Shown piece by piece: positions 27,198-36,612 of a DNA stretch of 64,000 bases. Source of the DNA: Desertivirga brevis (lineage in GTDB: Bacteria > Bacteroidota > Bacteroidia > Sphingobacteriales > Sphingobacteriaceae). Both the position numbers and the translations under genes were made by a program. The DNA is taken from assembly GCF_017355835.1 (NCBI RefSeq), contig NZ_JAFEWF010000001.1, forward strand, positions 868,001-932,000, in the 5' to 3' direction. Under the pieces are notes generated by a model that was not told the DNA's origin, did not search any database, and worked only from the letters and a program-made list of their open reading frames with translations. Numbering within the stretch: position 1 is the stretch's first letter; each line of letters opens with the position of its first letter.

Positions 27198-28529
27198 ATG
27201 AATATCAATAAACCTGTAGGCCTCCTGGGTCTTTCATTTATTCTGATTGCAAGCGCTAACGCAGGTAACTTTTCAAAAGTACCTCCAGCACCATTACTTG
27301 AAATCAGAAAGGCAGATAAAATTTATAACATAGCCGAACATGGAGCTATCGGAGATGGCAAAACCTTAAATACGAAAAGCATTCAAAGCATTATCGATAA
27401 GTGTTCGGAAAATGGCGGCGGTACGCTTGTGGTGCCCCAGGGAGTTTTTCTTAGCGGCTCTCTATTCCTGAAGCCGGGGGTTAACCTAGAATTGAAGGAA
27501 GGTGGAGTTTTAAAAGGCTCAACCGATATTAACGACTATGTGAAACTAAATACGAGGATTGAAGGGCATTTTGAGCCATGGCGCGCAGCCCTTATTAACG
27601 GTGACCAGGTAGATCACCTTCGCATTAGTGGACCAGGCACCCTGGACGGCAGTGGAGAACCTTTTTACAAAGAGTTTTATGGTAGAAGGGAAAGGGATAA
27701 AAAGACAACCAACCTTAGTGTGGAAAGACCCAGATTGATGTTTATCCAAAACTCAAAAGATATAAAGATCAGCGGAGTCAAGTATTTGAACTCCGGCTTT
27801 TGGAACCTCCATATTTACCGGTGTAAGGATGCCTTGGTAGAGAACTGCAGCTTCATAGCTCCTTCTGGCCCTACCCCAAACCGCGGTCCCAGCTCTGATG
27901 GTATTGATGTAGACAGCTCTCAGGATATTAGCATAAAAGGCTGCTACTTCTCTGTAGGGGACGACTGTATTGCACTTAAAGGTTCAAAAGGGCCATTTGC
28001 AATGCAAGATAAGGATAGCCCCGCAGTTGAACGCGTTAATATCTCAGATTGTATTTATGCTGCAGGTGGGGGTATTGTAACTTTTGGAAGTGAGGCCACT
28101 GTAGTTCGTGATGTAGTTGTAAAAAACTGTACTACTAAGGGTCCGACAGTGCTGCGACTTAAACTTCGTCCTGACACACCACAGCAGTACGAGAATGTCA
28201 GCATCAGTAATATTACGATGGAAAATGGAGGGGTAATATTTAAGGTTTCTCCCTGGACCCAGTATTTTGATCTGAAGGGGCAAGAACCGCCAAAAGCTTT
28301 AGTAAGGAATGTAAGCATTTCCAATGTGCGAGGCACAGGAAATTCCTTCGGACAAGTTATAGGTCACGAAAGAGCAACTATCGAGAACATCACCGTTAAA
28401 AATGTAGATGTAAAATTAAAAACAAATGATTTCGAGGTTGGCAATGTTACCGGACTAAAGTTTAAAAAGGTTAAAGTGAACGGTACTAAAATCTCAAGTC
28501 CTAAAGCAAATTCCAAGCAGTTGAAATAG
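27198..28529 (+). CDS. GH28-family polygalacturonase-like glycosidase with altered active site
   Basis: 443 residues. Signal peptide 1-22 (ASANAG). Right-handed parallel beta-helix. It starts YNIAEHGAIGDGKTLNT, the family entry motif. Active-site motifs: SSDGIDV (Asp234), GDDCIALK (Asp255-Asp256) and RLK (Arg320, Lys322). The usual GHG motif is GGG at 290-292, so the catalytic-cleft His is missing. The family cleaves alpha-galacturonic linkages in pectin. The change may mean a non-homogalacturonan substrate. Probably periplasmic. It is convergent with the DUF4450-like gene and shares a terminator with it. Confidence 0.9.
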   Translation: MNINKPVGLLGLSFILIASANAGNFSKVPPAPLLEIRKADKIYNIAEHGAIGDGKTLNTKSIQSIIDKCSENGGGTLVVPQGVFLSGSLFLKPGVNLELKEGGVLKGSTDINDYVKLNTRIEGHFEPWRAALINGDQVDHLRISGPGTLDGSGEPFYKEFYGRRERDKKTTNLSVERPRLMFIQNSKDIKISGVKYLNSGFWNLHIYRCKDALVENCSFIAPSGPTPNRGPSSDGIDVDSSQDISIKGCYFSVGDDCIALKGSKGPFAMQDKDSPAVERVNISDCIYAAGGGIVTFGSEATVVRDVVVKNCTTKGPTVLRLKLRPDTPQQYENVSISNITMENGGVIFKVSPWTQYFDLKGQEPPKALVRNVSISNVRGTGNSFGQVIGHERATIENITVKNVDVKLKTNDFEVGNVTGLKFKKVKVNGTKISSPKANSKQLK

Positions 28530-28557
28530 GGATAATAGGTAGAGGATGACGTTCAGT

Positions 28558-28611
28558 TAGCATAAAAGACGAAGGCCTGAATTTAATTTCAGGCCTTCGT
28601 CTTTTATGCTA
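28558..28611. terminator. Very long bidirectional terminator
   Basis: Perfect 24-bp inverted repeat (28558-28581 with 28588-28611) with a 6-nt loop between convergent genes. The right arm covers the stop codon of the minus-strand gene. The arm ends supply T-rich tails on both strands. Confidence 0.88.
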
Positions 28612-31600
28612 TTCAACCAGCGTTACTGCCATTAAACCGATCACAACGTCGTTTGTCAGCGTCTTCAATCGCAGCTCCTTCAACTCTTTGTCTGGATTTA
28701 GCGGCAGGTCAAGAATTGTTCCCGCTCCTCCATCTATTGCATAGTTGGAATAACCTTTTATGCTGCTGAAATTTTTAAAATCCCTTGTTATTTCCCCGGT
28801 TTTGAAATAGACGCGGTAGGGTTTTGGAGCGCCAGTTTTAAATGCAAAATTATCAGTAAAATAATCCTGCTCAATGGGCCACCAGGTCTCTGGGTTCCTT
28901 AGTGCCAGGGCTTCTGAAGTTCCATCCTTGTAGACGACTACCAACTCCCCGTTGTCCATTTGCGTCTGCATAGGATTTGTAGAACCGGCCGTCAAGAAGT
29001 AAGCATGAGAAAATTTTCCTTTCAGAGGAATATTCACTGAATCTGGGTAATTGTCCCATTTAGATGTGAAAACAATATTTTTTGCATTGGAGAGAGAAGG
29101 TGTAGCAAATGAAACACCGTTAGGCAGACTAACCAGGTTCTTATTACCTGCTGCCGCTTTTAACCCAGAATCATCAATATTTGCAGTAATCAAAGGATAA
29201 CACCAATTGCCTATGCCTTGCCATGGTAGCTGTAAAGTAGGGCCTTTCGGTCGGGGACTCAAATATAAATTTTTGAATATATTAGAGACCTGATCATTGA
29301 ACGCTCGGATCAAATCAACGTTTACCACTTTAGCTAATCGCGGCCTTACAGTCCAATTTATTACTTTAGTCTCGCTTGCCTTTTCACCATACTCGAAACG
29401 GATTGTATTTGTGCCAGAGCTAAGAAAAGCTGGATCTACCGATACCGAAGTAGAGTCTCCGGCACGCAAACTCAATTCTTTTTGAAAAGCCTTCTTCCCA
29501 TGATTTATGATCATTCTACCCTTTACAGCCTCACCGTTATTTTTAAACGATACTGCTAAACCCTGCTCGCGCTGTTCTGGCTCAGCAAGAACTTCCACCT
29601 GCTCTTTAACTTTTACATTAATAGGTCTGTACCAGGAGAAATCCCCCTGTCTTGCCTTTAAGAACACTGTTTTATTACCTGCGGAACTGAAAATAGATGT
29701 GCTACTTCTCCCCTCCTGCTTCAAAGCTTTCTGCGGGTCCTCTAAGGAGATATCTTGACCATTCCCTATTACTGTTTCAAACGCATTGCCTACCAAGGCC
29801 TCGGCAAACACCGGCTTAGCAATCTCTGCTCCATCCCATTCTATAATTATCTCGAATTTTGGAGCTTTTGCCGCCACGATATCAAATGCTGGGTAGCCAA
29901 CTGCCCCTTCTATTGCCTTCCAATTTGCTTTGACCCCATTAACTGTCACTGACTTTATCTTATCCTTCCAGGCCCTTATTTGTAACTTCAAATTCATCCT
30001 TTTCGGATATGCCTGGCGTAGGACGTAGGTATCTGTATTACCGGTTCTTTTAAAATCGAAACCAAGGGTAGATATGTTAAATGACGCGTACTTCCAGTCG
30101 GAAGGGAAACCAGGTTTTATAAGCAATGTATCTGAAAGAGCATTAGGTTTTATTCCGAACAGTCCCTCAGTTAAAGATCTTGCAGCCATACCCACGGGGT
30201 CTCCAAAATCACGGTACAATTCCCCCCTAATCGCATCATAAAAGGAAAGCTGCTCGAAACCGCCGGGACTAGAGCTCAGATACATGCTTTCTAAAATATT
30301 GCTCTTCCACAAATGATAGGCTTCATCGGGTCTCCCACCTTGCCAATAGGCTAAAGCAGTATGCAGAACTTCGGCCAGAGCTACGTTATTCAGTGACCAA
30401 TCATACGGCTGCCAATTCGTTGTAGAAAGTGTATAAAGAGACCTGTCTTCAAAACCATTTGCCAGGATTGGGATATGTGGAATTTCAGTATCAATATAGC
30501 GCAGGGATTGATAGGCTTGAAACGGATTTGGAACATCAGAGTCTAGCGCATGGTAGATAGTCCATAAACCAGGAGAAGGGTGCGTTAATTTTAATCCTAA
30601 CAGATCTTTATACTCTGCATAAGTTCCTTTATAAGGTAACCAAAGGTTCATATTGATAGCCGCTAATATTTTATCTGCTTCCGCTGTATATGGTTGCGGA
30701 TCATCTCCAACCATGGAAGCCAGTTGTGCTGCTAGTTTATTTGCACGGTAGTTGTATGACGAAGAGTGTGTTACTCCCCCTCCGCTATACTGTAACGCAT
30801 CACTCGCCCATATTGCTGCATAAGCATCATATAATCCATCCCCATCGTTATCAAAGTTCCTCTTCTCCCATGCCAGATGACGTTTTATAGCAGGCCACAT
30901 TTCTTTAATGAATTCTATATCACCAGTATAGTTAAAATGAGTTAACAGCTGATCAAAGAATACGAGGTTCATATCGTAATGATGAGGCTTTGTATTATCG
31001 TTAGGATTACGGGAAATATAACCGCTGCTAAAAACAGAAGTACCCATTTTTTCCTGATGGCGAGCAAGATGCAGAACAGTATCCATCACAACCGGTCCGG
31101 TTGCAGGTTCTATCACCTGCGACTTTGCATAACTACTGAAGTGAGCTCTGGCCCGATCAGATAAACCCAACACATCTGCTACATATGGGCCTCTCCAGGC
31201 ATTAAGCCGCATTCTCCACGCTATTGCCCCATGCAGGTATGTTGGATGTTCCCATATTCCATCCTCGGCCATTGAAAGAGCTGCACCTAAAGTATTCAGG
31301 TATGGATCGGGAGTATTGAGGTTTACACGGCCGGCTATTTCTTTCCTTCTCTTCTCGGCTTTATCATATGCAGTAGCAAGGGCATTATATTGATTCAACT
31401 TATTGGTACCGGGATTTTGGACAGAGAAATAGTAATCTCTGCTGGCGGAAAGCTTCAAACTCGCTACCATAACAGGACTTTTTTGAGATGAAGAGTTTAC
31501 AACTTCGGAAGGAGTCGTTAAACGTTCAGCATCCCCAACTTTAAGGATCACACCTTCCGGGAACAAGCCTGCAAGAAGCTTCTTCTCTTGCAGTGTTCCT

Positions 31601-32283
31601 TTTTCTTTCGCTTTATCAGGGAAATGGTCAATCTCATATCGTTCTGCTTCCGATAATACCTTCCCCTTACCGTAGAACAGATCAAAGCTATTCTTGGAAA
31701 TATTGATGATATTATCCTGGCAGTACTCTGGTTTCAGGTAAAAAGAGGATTCAGGATCTGCACCAATGTCTCCATCCCTGGAGAACTTCTTCCCTGTAGC
31801 GCCTCCAAAAACGGTTATAAGTTTTAGGTCCTTACCTATGGTTGTTGTTGTTGCTTTGATAATGATACCTTCCGCATCTGCTCTTGCCATTACAGAAAGT
31901 CTTAACTCTCCAGTACCGAGCAAAGGATCCTTAATGATGTACAGCATGCTACCTGGCCTGTACCTTGTTTCAATGTTCGCCGCATCGATGATCCATTTGC
32001 TTTGATCGCCTGAGATAATGCCGAACTTCAAATTCCCTCCCATCCCAGGCATATACAACGCAAACTCTGGTAAATCTCCTGTTTCAACACGAAACGCTGT
32101 ATTTGTTCCATACAAGGCTCTATTGAATCTTTTTTTACCTTTTACCAAAACAAAATCCTCACCATCGGGACGATAATGGATTTCTCTTTGCACGCCATGC
32201 CAGGGCTTTTGGGTAGTTTGGGTAAGAGCGAAATTGCCTGATAAAGCAATAGCGACAATCAATGAAAGACGTTTAAATACCAT
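28609..32283 (-). CDS. Large DUF4450-like six-hairpin glycosidase
   Basis: 1224 residues. Signal peptide 1-21 (NFALTQ). Residues about 25-300 form a beta-sandwich starting with a WHGVQREIHYRPDGEDFV block, as in DUF4450 proteins. Residues about 320-720 form an (alpha/alpha)6 barrel with DGDGLYDAYAAIWASDALQ and THSSSYNYRANKLAAQLA. Beta-rich C-terminal domains follow. Bacteroidota use such proteins in rhamnogalacturonan or arabinan breakdown, which fits the GH28 across the shared terminator. The exact linkage is unknown. Probably periplasmic. Start ATG at 32283. Confidence 0.8.
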   Translation of the reverse strand: MVFKRLSLIVAIALSGNFALTQTTQKPWHGVQREIHYRPDGEDFVLVKGKKRFNRALYGTNTAFRVETGDLPEFALYMPGMGGNLKFGIISGDQSKWIIDAANIETRYRPGSMLYIIKDPLLGTGELRLSVMARADAEGIIIKATTTTIGKDLKLITVFGGATGKKFSRDGDIGADPESSFYLKPEYCQDNIINISKNSFDLFYGKGKVLSEAERYEIDHFPDKAKEKGTLQEKKLLAGLFPEGVILKVGDAERLTTPSEVVNSSSQKSPVMVASLKLSASRDYYFSVQNPGTNKLNQYNALATAYDKAEKRRKEIAGRVNLNTPDPYLNTLGAALSMAEDGIWEHPTYLHGAIAWRMRLNAWRGPYVADVLGLSDRARAHFSSYAKSQVIEPATGPVVMDTVLHLARHQEKMGTSVFSSGYISRNPNDNTKPHHYDMNLVFFDQLLTHFNYTGDIEFIKEMWPAIKRHLAWEKRNFDNDGDGLYDAYAAIWASDALQYSGGGVTHSSSYNYRANKLAAQLASMVGDDPQPYTAEADKILAAINMNLWLPYKGTYAEYKDLLGLKLTHPSPGLWTIYHALDSDVPNPFQAYQSLRYIDTEIPHIPILANGFEDRSLYTLSTTNWQPYDWSLNNVALAEVLHTALAYWQGGRPDEAYHLWKSNILESMYLSSSPGGFEQLSFYDAIRGELYRDFGDPVGMAARSLTEGLFGIKPNALSDTLLIKPGFPSDWKYASFNISTLGFDFKRTGNTDTYVLRQAYPKRMNLKLQIRAWKDKIKSVTVNGVKANWKAIEGAVGYPAFDIVAAKAPKFEIIIEWDGAEIAKPVFAEALVGNAFETVIGNGQDISLEDPQKALKQEGRSSTSIFSSAGNKTVFLKARQGDFSWYRPINVKVKEQVEVLAEPEQREQGLAVSFKNNGEAVKGRMIINHGKKAFQKELSLRAGDSTSVSVDPAFLSSGTNTIRFEYGEKASETKVINWTVRPRLAKVVNVDLIRAFNDQVSNIFKNLYLSPRPKGPTLQLPWQGIGNWCYPLITANIDDSGLKAAAGNKNLVSLPNGVSFATPSLSNAKNIVFTSKWDNYPDSVNIPLKGKFSHAYFLTAGSTNPMQTQMDNGELVVVYKDGTSEALALRNPETWWPIEQDYFTDNFAFKTGAPKPYRVYFKTGEITRDFKNFSSIKGYSNYAIDGGAGTILDLPLNPDKELKELRLKTLTNDVVIGLMAVTLVE

Positions 32284-32493
32284 GATTATTGATGCTTGCT
32301 GCTCTTCTCTCCACGAGAGGGAACAGCAATAAAAACTAGTTTAATTTTTGGATAGTAGTAAGTATAGGAATATCCTATCGTACTTAAACAAAATTCGAAG
32401 AAACCTTGGGCTTTCCTAGCAGATATTAGAAGTGTAAAGCTTATTTTACTTAAGCAGGCCAGTGCAAATAAAATTTTCGACCTACAAATAAGA

Positions 32494-32775
32494 TCATTTG
32501 TGCAGATTGTCTAACTCCCGTTTTGCCTTTATGAATCGAAATATTCCTATGATCATTATAATTACGGCGACCGGAATAAGCAAATAACCCAGTAGTACAA
32601 AGCTCGTAACATTAAAGAATTGGATAAGGGAAACACCTGCAACTATAAAAGATAGAAAAGTGCGAACATAAGCAAGCAAAGTTCTCTCATTTGCCATTTT
32701 ATTCCGGCCGATTGCAAGTAGATCTGCGTTCGAGAGGGTTTCAGGGACAATAGCTTTGTAAGGTGAATCAGACAT
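32494..32775 (-). CDS. DUF202 (YidH-like) membrane protein
   Basis: 93 residues from the ATG at 32775; a TTG two codons upstream is the alternative. The family signature MANERTLLAYVRTFLSFIVAG leads into the first helix (here as MANERTLLAYVRT), and a second hydrophobic segment (VLLGYLLIPVAVIIMIIGIF) is followed by a basic tail. This is the DUF202 pattern of small inner-membrane proteins of unknown function. A near-consensus TATTTTG lies 3 nt before the ATG. Confidence 0.85.
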   Translation of the reverse strand: MSDSPYKAIVPETLSNADLLAIGRNKMANERTLLAYVRTFLSFIVAGVSLIQFFNVTSFVLLGYLLIPVAVIIMIIGIFRFIKAKRELDNLHK

Positions 32776-32823
32776 ATTCAAAATACAGAAATAATGACCA
32801 CTAAGTTTTACCCCCTTGTATAT

Positions 32824-33930
32824 TCAGGGAAACAACCTTAATTGTCCGGTTAAAGCATCCTTTTCTCCACCATCGGGGTTAGGAAAACCAGAAATTGAAA
32901 TACCTAGGAGTCGTACTTTCTGATCTTCACTGAATGTAGAGGATAAAAGCTCCTTCGCAGTGGAGGCTATCGTTGAGAGATCGTCGATCGGTGAAATTAA
33001 GGATCTGTTCCTTGTGATCTGTTTAAAGTCGCTGTATTTGATTTTAACAGTAACAGTCCTGCCCTTTAGTCCCTTTTTCCTTAAGCGTTCACAGACCAGT
33101 TGAGCTATCCTTTCCAATTGCTCCTCCATTTCCTCTAAAGTTGTAAGATCATAAGGAAAAGTATCTTCGGCGGCCAGTGATTTGGTTTCCCGGTGTGTTT
33201 GAACTTCCCGGTTATCAATTCCTCTAACAATATCATAATAAAACTTTCCCTGCTTCCCAAAATGTTTTTGCAAGTCTGTTTCAGACAAAGCCTTCAGATC
33301 ACTGCCGTAGAACAGTCCTAACTTCATCATTTTAGCAGCGGTCACTTTTCCAACACCATAAAACTTCTCAACCGGAAGCTTTTCCATAAAAGCCTCTATA
33401 GAGGATGGGCCTATAAAAGTTAACCCGTCAGGTTTGTTAATATCAGAAGCGATCTTAGCTACAAACTTGTTGATAGAAACACCTGCAGAAGCAGACAATT
33501 GCAGTTCCTCTTTTATAGCATCCTTAATTTGTTTAGCAATGTCCAGGGCCGACCCTATTCCCAGTTTATCCTCTGTTACATCTAAATAGGCTTCATCCAG
33601 AGAAAGAGGCTCGATAAGATCGGTGTAACGATAGAAAATCTCACGTATTTTTTGAGAAACGGCCTTATACACCTCAAAACGAGGTCGCACAAAGATCACA
33701 TGCGGACAAAGTCGCACAGCTTGTTTAGATGACATTGCTGATCGTATCCCAAACCTCCGTGCTTCATAGCTTGCTGTGGCTACTACACCTCCTCTGCCTT
33801 CCGGAGATCCGCCTACAGCAATCGGTTTACCACGGTATTCCGGATTGTCCCTCTGTTCTACCGAAGCATAAAATGCATCCATATCAATATGAATAATTTT
33901 ACGATGAGGAACTTTCGGTGTGATATTCAT
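32824..33930 (-). CDS. dinB: DNA polymerase IV
   Basis: 368 residues from the ATG at 33930. The frame extends 33 codons upstream, but a promoter box lies at 33936-33943 and MNITPKVPHRKIIHIDMDAF is the normal N-terminus. Asp16 and Asp18 in IDMDAFYASVEQ and the SLDEAYLD motif form the Y-family active site. Thumb and little-finger domains follow, and the end GQLRLFP is a beta-clamp-binding motif. It copies damaged DNA in an error-prone way in the cytoplasm. No LexA-type operator was recognised. Confidence 0.96.
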   Translation of the reverse strand: MNITPKVPHRKIIHIDMDAFYASVEQRDNPEYRGKPIAVGGSPEGRGGVVATASYEARRFGIRSAMSSKQAVRLCPHVIFVRPRFEVYKAVSQKIREIFYRYTDLIEPLSLDEAYLDVTEDKLGIGSALDIAKQIKDAIKEELQLSASAGVSINKFVAKIASDINKPDGLTFIGPSSIEAFMEKLPVEKFYGVGKVTAAKMMKLGLFYGSDLKALSETDLQKHFGKQGKFYYDIVRGIDNREVQTHRETKSLAAEDTFPYDLTTLEEMEEQLERIAQLVCERLRKKGLKGRTVTVKIKYSDFKQITRNRSLISPIDDLSTIASTAKELLSSTFSEDQKVRLLGISISGFPNPDGGEKDALTGQLRLFP

Positions 33931-33935
33931 CTGTA

Positions 33936-33943
33936 CAAATATA
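33936..33943 (-). promoter_or_regulatory. -7 box of dinB
   Basis: Minus-strand TATATTTG (TANNTTTG), only 5 nt before the dinB ATG. Confidence 0.55.
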
Positions 33944-34068
33944 AATCGATTTAAAATAAGTAAGATACCGGGGCTCATGATGAACTGAGAAAGGAAAGAA
34001 GGCCGAAAATAGTTGATTAAGCAAGGCACAGATCTAACTCCGATTGATTCGGTAAGAAATTAACAATA

Positions 34069-34275
34069 GTGGAAGTTCTTCAAGAAATAGCAGAATCAGT
34101 CGGAATAGGAAGATTAGTTTATTTCGAAATTATTCTTAGTGCCGGCATGGCAGCTATCAAAAAATACAATGCAGTAGAAAAGAAGTTGATGGTAGATGTT
34201 TCAAACACAAAGAGCGCCCTCGCAGAAATCTGGGCTACCCTAATAGTACTCTTAAATAAGAACACGCAGACTTAA
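34069..34275 (+). CDS. Possible small protein, GTG start
   Basis: 68 residues from a GTG at 34069 (MEVLQEIAESVGIGRLVYFE...). Composition is protein-like with a hydrophobic C-terminal stretch (LAEIWATLIVLLNK), but no family is recognised and no promoter box was found. Its 3' end overlaps the opposite small gene by 24 bp. It may be chance. Confidence 0.28.
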   Translation: MEVLQEIAESVGIGRLVYFEIILSAGMAAIKKYNAVEKKLMVDVSNTKSALAEIWATLIVLLNKNTQT

Positions 34276-34512
34276 AGCTTCAATTCTCTGCTTCTCACGG
34301 ATTACAAATTTAAGTTTGCGACAAATCTCAAACTCCTCTAGCTCCTCAAAGCGCTTCATATCAGCGTTTATATCCTCCAAGGACATGTCAAACATCATAT
34401 GTAAGAAATCCTCTTCACTAAAAAAGCGAAATGCAGAAACCGCACCACGGGAGTATGCAAGAATTGAATGAGAAATTTTTTTTGAAGGCTGCGAGTCCAA
34501 TTTAATTGCCAT
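34252..34512 (-). CDS. Small conserved-looking cytoplasmic protein
   Basis: 86 residues with ATG start at 34512, no signal peptide or membrane segment. The sequence is basic at the N-terminus (MAIKLDSQPSKKIS) and then helical and acidic (MSLEDINADMKRFEELEEFE), ending in a basic helix. It looks like a folded helical protein and not a random frame, but no family is recognised. It lies between dinB and the GNAT gene. Confidence 0.5.
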   Translation of the reverse strand: MAIKLDSQPSKKISHSILAYSRGAVSAFRFFSEEDFLHMMFDMSLEDINADMKRFEELEEFEICRKLKFVIREKQRIEALSLRVLI

Positions 34513-34719
34513 GTTTCAAATAGTAGATTGCTGTTTACTACGAGAATACGAGTACAGGGTTTCAGAAAAACAAAAGAAGAATTTTTTTTGATCTTTAAGT
34601 TAAAAAGTTTTCAACATCATCACCCTCTCAACTATAAAAAACTGAAATACAAAAGTATCGCTTCCTACAATTTGAAGAAACAATAGCACCGTAATAAAAT
34701 AATACACTCCACTAAATCC

Positions 34720-34727
34720 TATCTTTG
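34720..34727 (+). promoter_or_regulatory. -7 box of GNAT gene
   Basis: TATCTTTG, exact consensus, 6 nt before the ATG at 34734. Confidence 0.55.
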
Positions 34728-34733
34728 GCATAA

Positions 34734-35162
34734 ATGACAAAAATAATTGCTGTTCCCGCAGAAGTTGTATGGCCTATCCGCCATCAGGTGATGTACCCCG
34801 ATATGAAACTTGAAGATATTAAATTAGAATCTGATCAGGAAGGCTTGCACCTTGCGCTTATTGAAGATGAAAATGTAATAAGCGTAGTCTCTTTATTTAA
34901 GAATGGTGAAGATTTACAATTTAGAAAGTTTGCTACTCTTGAGGCTTATCAGGGAAAAGGGTATGGCTCCTCCTTACTCCGCCACGTTATCGATTACGCA
35001 CAGAAGGAAAAGTGCACCAGACTATGGTGCAACGCCAGGAAGAACGCATCTTTATTCTATCAGCGCTTTGGATTCAAAGAAACCAACACAACCTTTTTCA
35101 AGGATGGCTACGACTTTGTGATAATGGAATTATTGATAGACCAAGGGATTATGGAACAATAA
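34734..35162 (+). CDS. GNAT-family N-acetyltransferase
   Basis: 142 residues, one GNAT domain. The acetyl-CoA-binding motif A is visible as LEAYQGKGYGSSLLRHV near 76-92, with the Q-x-x-G-x-G core. The C-terminal block is ASLFYQRFGFKETN. The N-terminus (PIRHQVMYPDM) resembles the arginine/ornithine-like ElaA/YjdJ acyltransferase group. The acceptor is unknown. Monocistronic with a promoter box immediately before the ATG. Confidence 0.88.
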   Translation: MTKIIAVPAEVVWPIRHQVMYPDMKLEDIKLESDQEGLHLALIEDENVISVVSLFKNGEDLQFRKFATLEAYQGKGYGSSLLRHVIDYAQKEKCTRLWCNARKNASLFYQRFGFKETNTTFFKDGYDFVIMELLIDQGIMEQ

Positions 35163-35215
35163 GTATTATTAATAATTTTTCCTTTAATCTCTTAGCTAGG
35201 CTAATATATGGTCCT

Positions 35216-36427
35216 TTAATTTACTTCTTCCTGTATCAATTTGTGAAAGGTACTTGATGCCGCTGGTAGCTCCTTCAACCTTTCCTTAAAGATTTGCTCA
35301 TGCTCTTTACCTACCAGAGCATACACTTCGGGAGGATAAGCCCTGAATGAACTGGCAATCAATTCCTCATTCAGCTGTTTCTGAATTAGAATTGCCTGTC
35401 GAGTAAACTCTTCTCTTGAAACACCTTTAAGGAGAGCCGCATCAAGAGAATCCGATTGCTCCATCAGCCCCTCTACACTTTTTAATTCGGGTGTAAAAGA
35501 CTGGAACATGTTAACGAAAAGGTTTGAAATTTTATTAATAACACCCTCGCCAAACTTATAAAAAGCCATATCCCGGTCTACAGCAAGAGGATGCAGCATC
35601 ACTTTCCCTCCCTCCATTTTTTGCATCCATTTCCAGTTCCCCTCATGCCTGTCCCAATCAGAAATAAGCATATCAAATAGCCTGTTACGCAGATACCCGA
35701 TAGTATCGATGGGGATATGCTGAGTTCTGGAAGCTAACAGCATTTCTTCTGTTTTTAGAATTTTGAAATTGCTGGCTACGCTCTTTGGTTTATCTTCCCA
35801 ACGCTTAACCAGTGTTACTAACCTGCCAGCCATCCTGTCGTTATATTTTCCCAATTTGCTGTCGTAAGGAAAAAAATAAAAGCGGGGGGTATCACAATGA
35901 ATTTTCAAGGCCGGCGCCAGTCTCGCAACAACGAGACCTCCAAAGGGGTTCATCGAGCAGGCCTGGTCGCGAAACATCGGACGAAGAATACTCGATCTAA
36001 GGAAAGATGGCAGGGCTGCTGATTGGTCTTTATTTACTGATCGAATAGACCATGTTTGCCCCGAGCTATCTATTACCTTGATTCCTATTGTCTGATGTCT
36101 ACCCGTAAAGTCGATGGGTTTTAAGCCTCCTTTTAGTTGCTGAAGCTTTAAAACCGGAACTTTAAGTTTGAGTTGCCATAAATCACGATAAGCCGATCCA
36201 AGAAGTCCTTGAATTAAACTGCCACGACGATAAAAGTCTCCTGGGACAACTTCAACAGAGTCGGGAATTGACCCAAGCTCAAAATGTTTTCTCGCCTCTA
36301 TCAACCGCTCTTCGTTTGAAAAGCTCTTTCTCTCCCGGCTATTGAATATATTAGGAAGGATAAAGAACCCAACCAGGAACAGTGTTAGAAATAAAAAAGG
36401 GCCTGCGTACGACCGGATTCTTTTCAT
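35216..36427 (-). CDS. Membrane-anchored protein with PI3K/HipA-like kinase motifs, unknown function
   Basis: 403 residues from the ATG at 36427 (a TTG seven codons upstream is the alternative; positions below count from that TTG). One N-terminal membrane helix (about 13-35). The body holds conserved-looking blocks GDFYRRGSLIQGLLGSAYRD (70-89), FTGRHQTIGIKV and WSIRSVNKDQ with Lys140. DWDRHEGNWKW (264-274) has the D-R-H-x-x-N form of a lipid- or HipA-type kinase catalytic loop, and AVDRDMAF (289-296) sits where a DFG-like metal site would be. A kinase-like fold facing the periplasm is inferred, not shown. Monocistronic. Confidence 0.68.
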   Translation of the reverse strand: MKRIRSYAGPFLFLTLFLVGFFILPNIFNSRERKSFSNEERLIEARKHFELGSIPDSVEVVPGDFYRRGSLIQGLLGSAYRDLWQLKLKVPVLKLQQLKGGLKPIDFTGRHQTIGIKVIDSSGQTWSIRSVNKDQSAALPSFLRSSILRPMFRDQACSMNPFGGLVVARLAPALKIHCDTPRFYFFPYDSKLGKYNDRMAGRLVTLVKRWEDKPKSVASNFKILKTEEMLLASRTQHIPIDTIGYLRNRLFDMLISDWDRHEGNWKWMQKMEGGKVMLHPLAVDRDMAFYKFGEGVINKISNLFVNMFQSFTPELKSVEGLMEQSDSLDAALLKGVSREEFTRQAILIQKQLNEELIASSFRAYPPEVYALVGKEHEQIFKERLKELPAASSTFHKLIQEEVN

Positions 36428-36550
36428 TAGGGAGGGCTTAATCAGCAAGGCTTAACACAATTTCCTCACCTTGCTACTAAGAAACCTAATTTACCTGCTT
36501 TAAGTTTTAAAACCGCCCAATGATTTTGTTCAATAAGGTTTATTTTAGGA

Positions 36551-36591
36551 AAACAAAAATCCATGTCATCAGCGAAGACCTACATGGATTT
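36551..36591 (-). terminator. Terminator of dehydratase-SDR operon
   Basis: 10-bp stem AAATCCATGT / ACATGGATTT (36557-36566 and 36582-36591), followed on the minus strand by TTTTTGTTTT. Confidence 0.75.
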
Positions 36592-36612
36592 GTATAATGA
36601 AATGTTGCAGGA

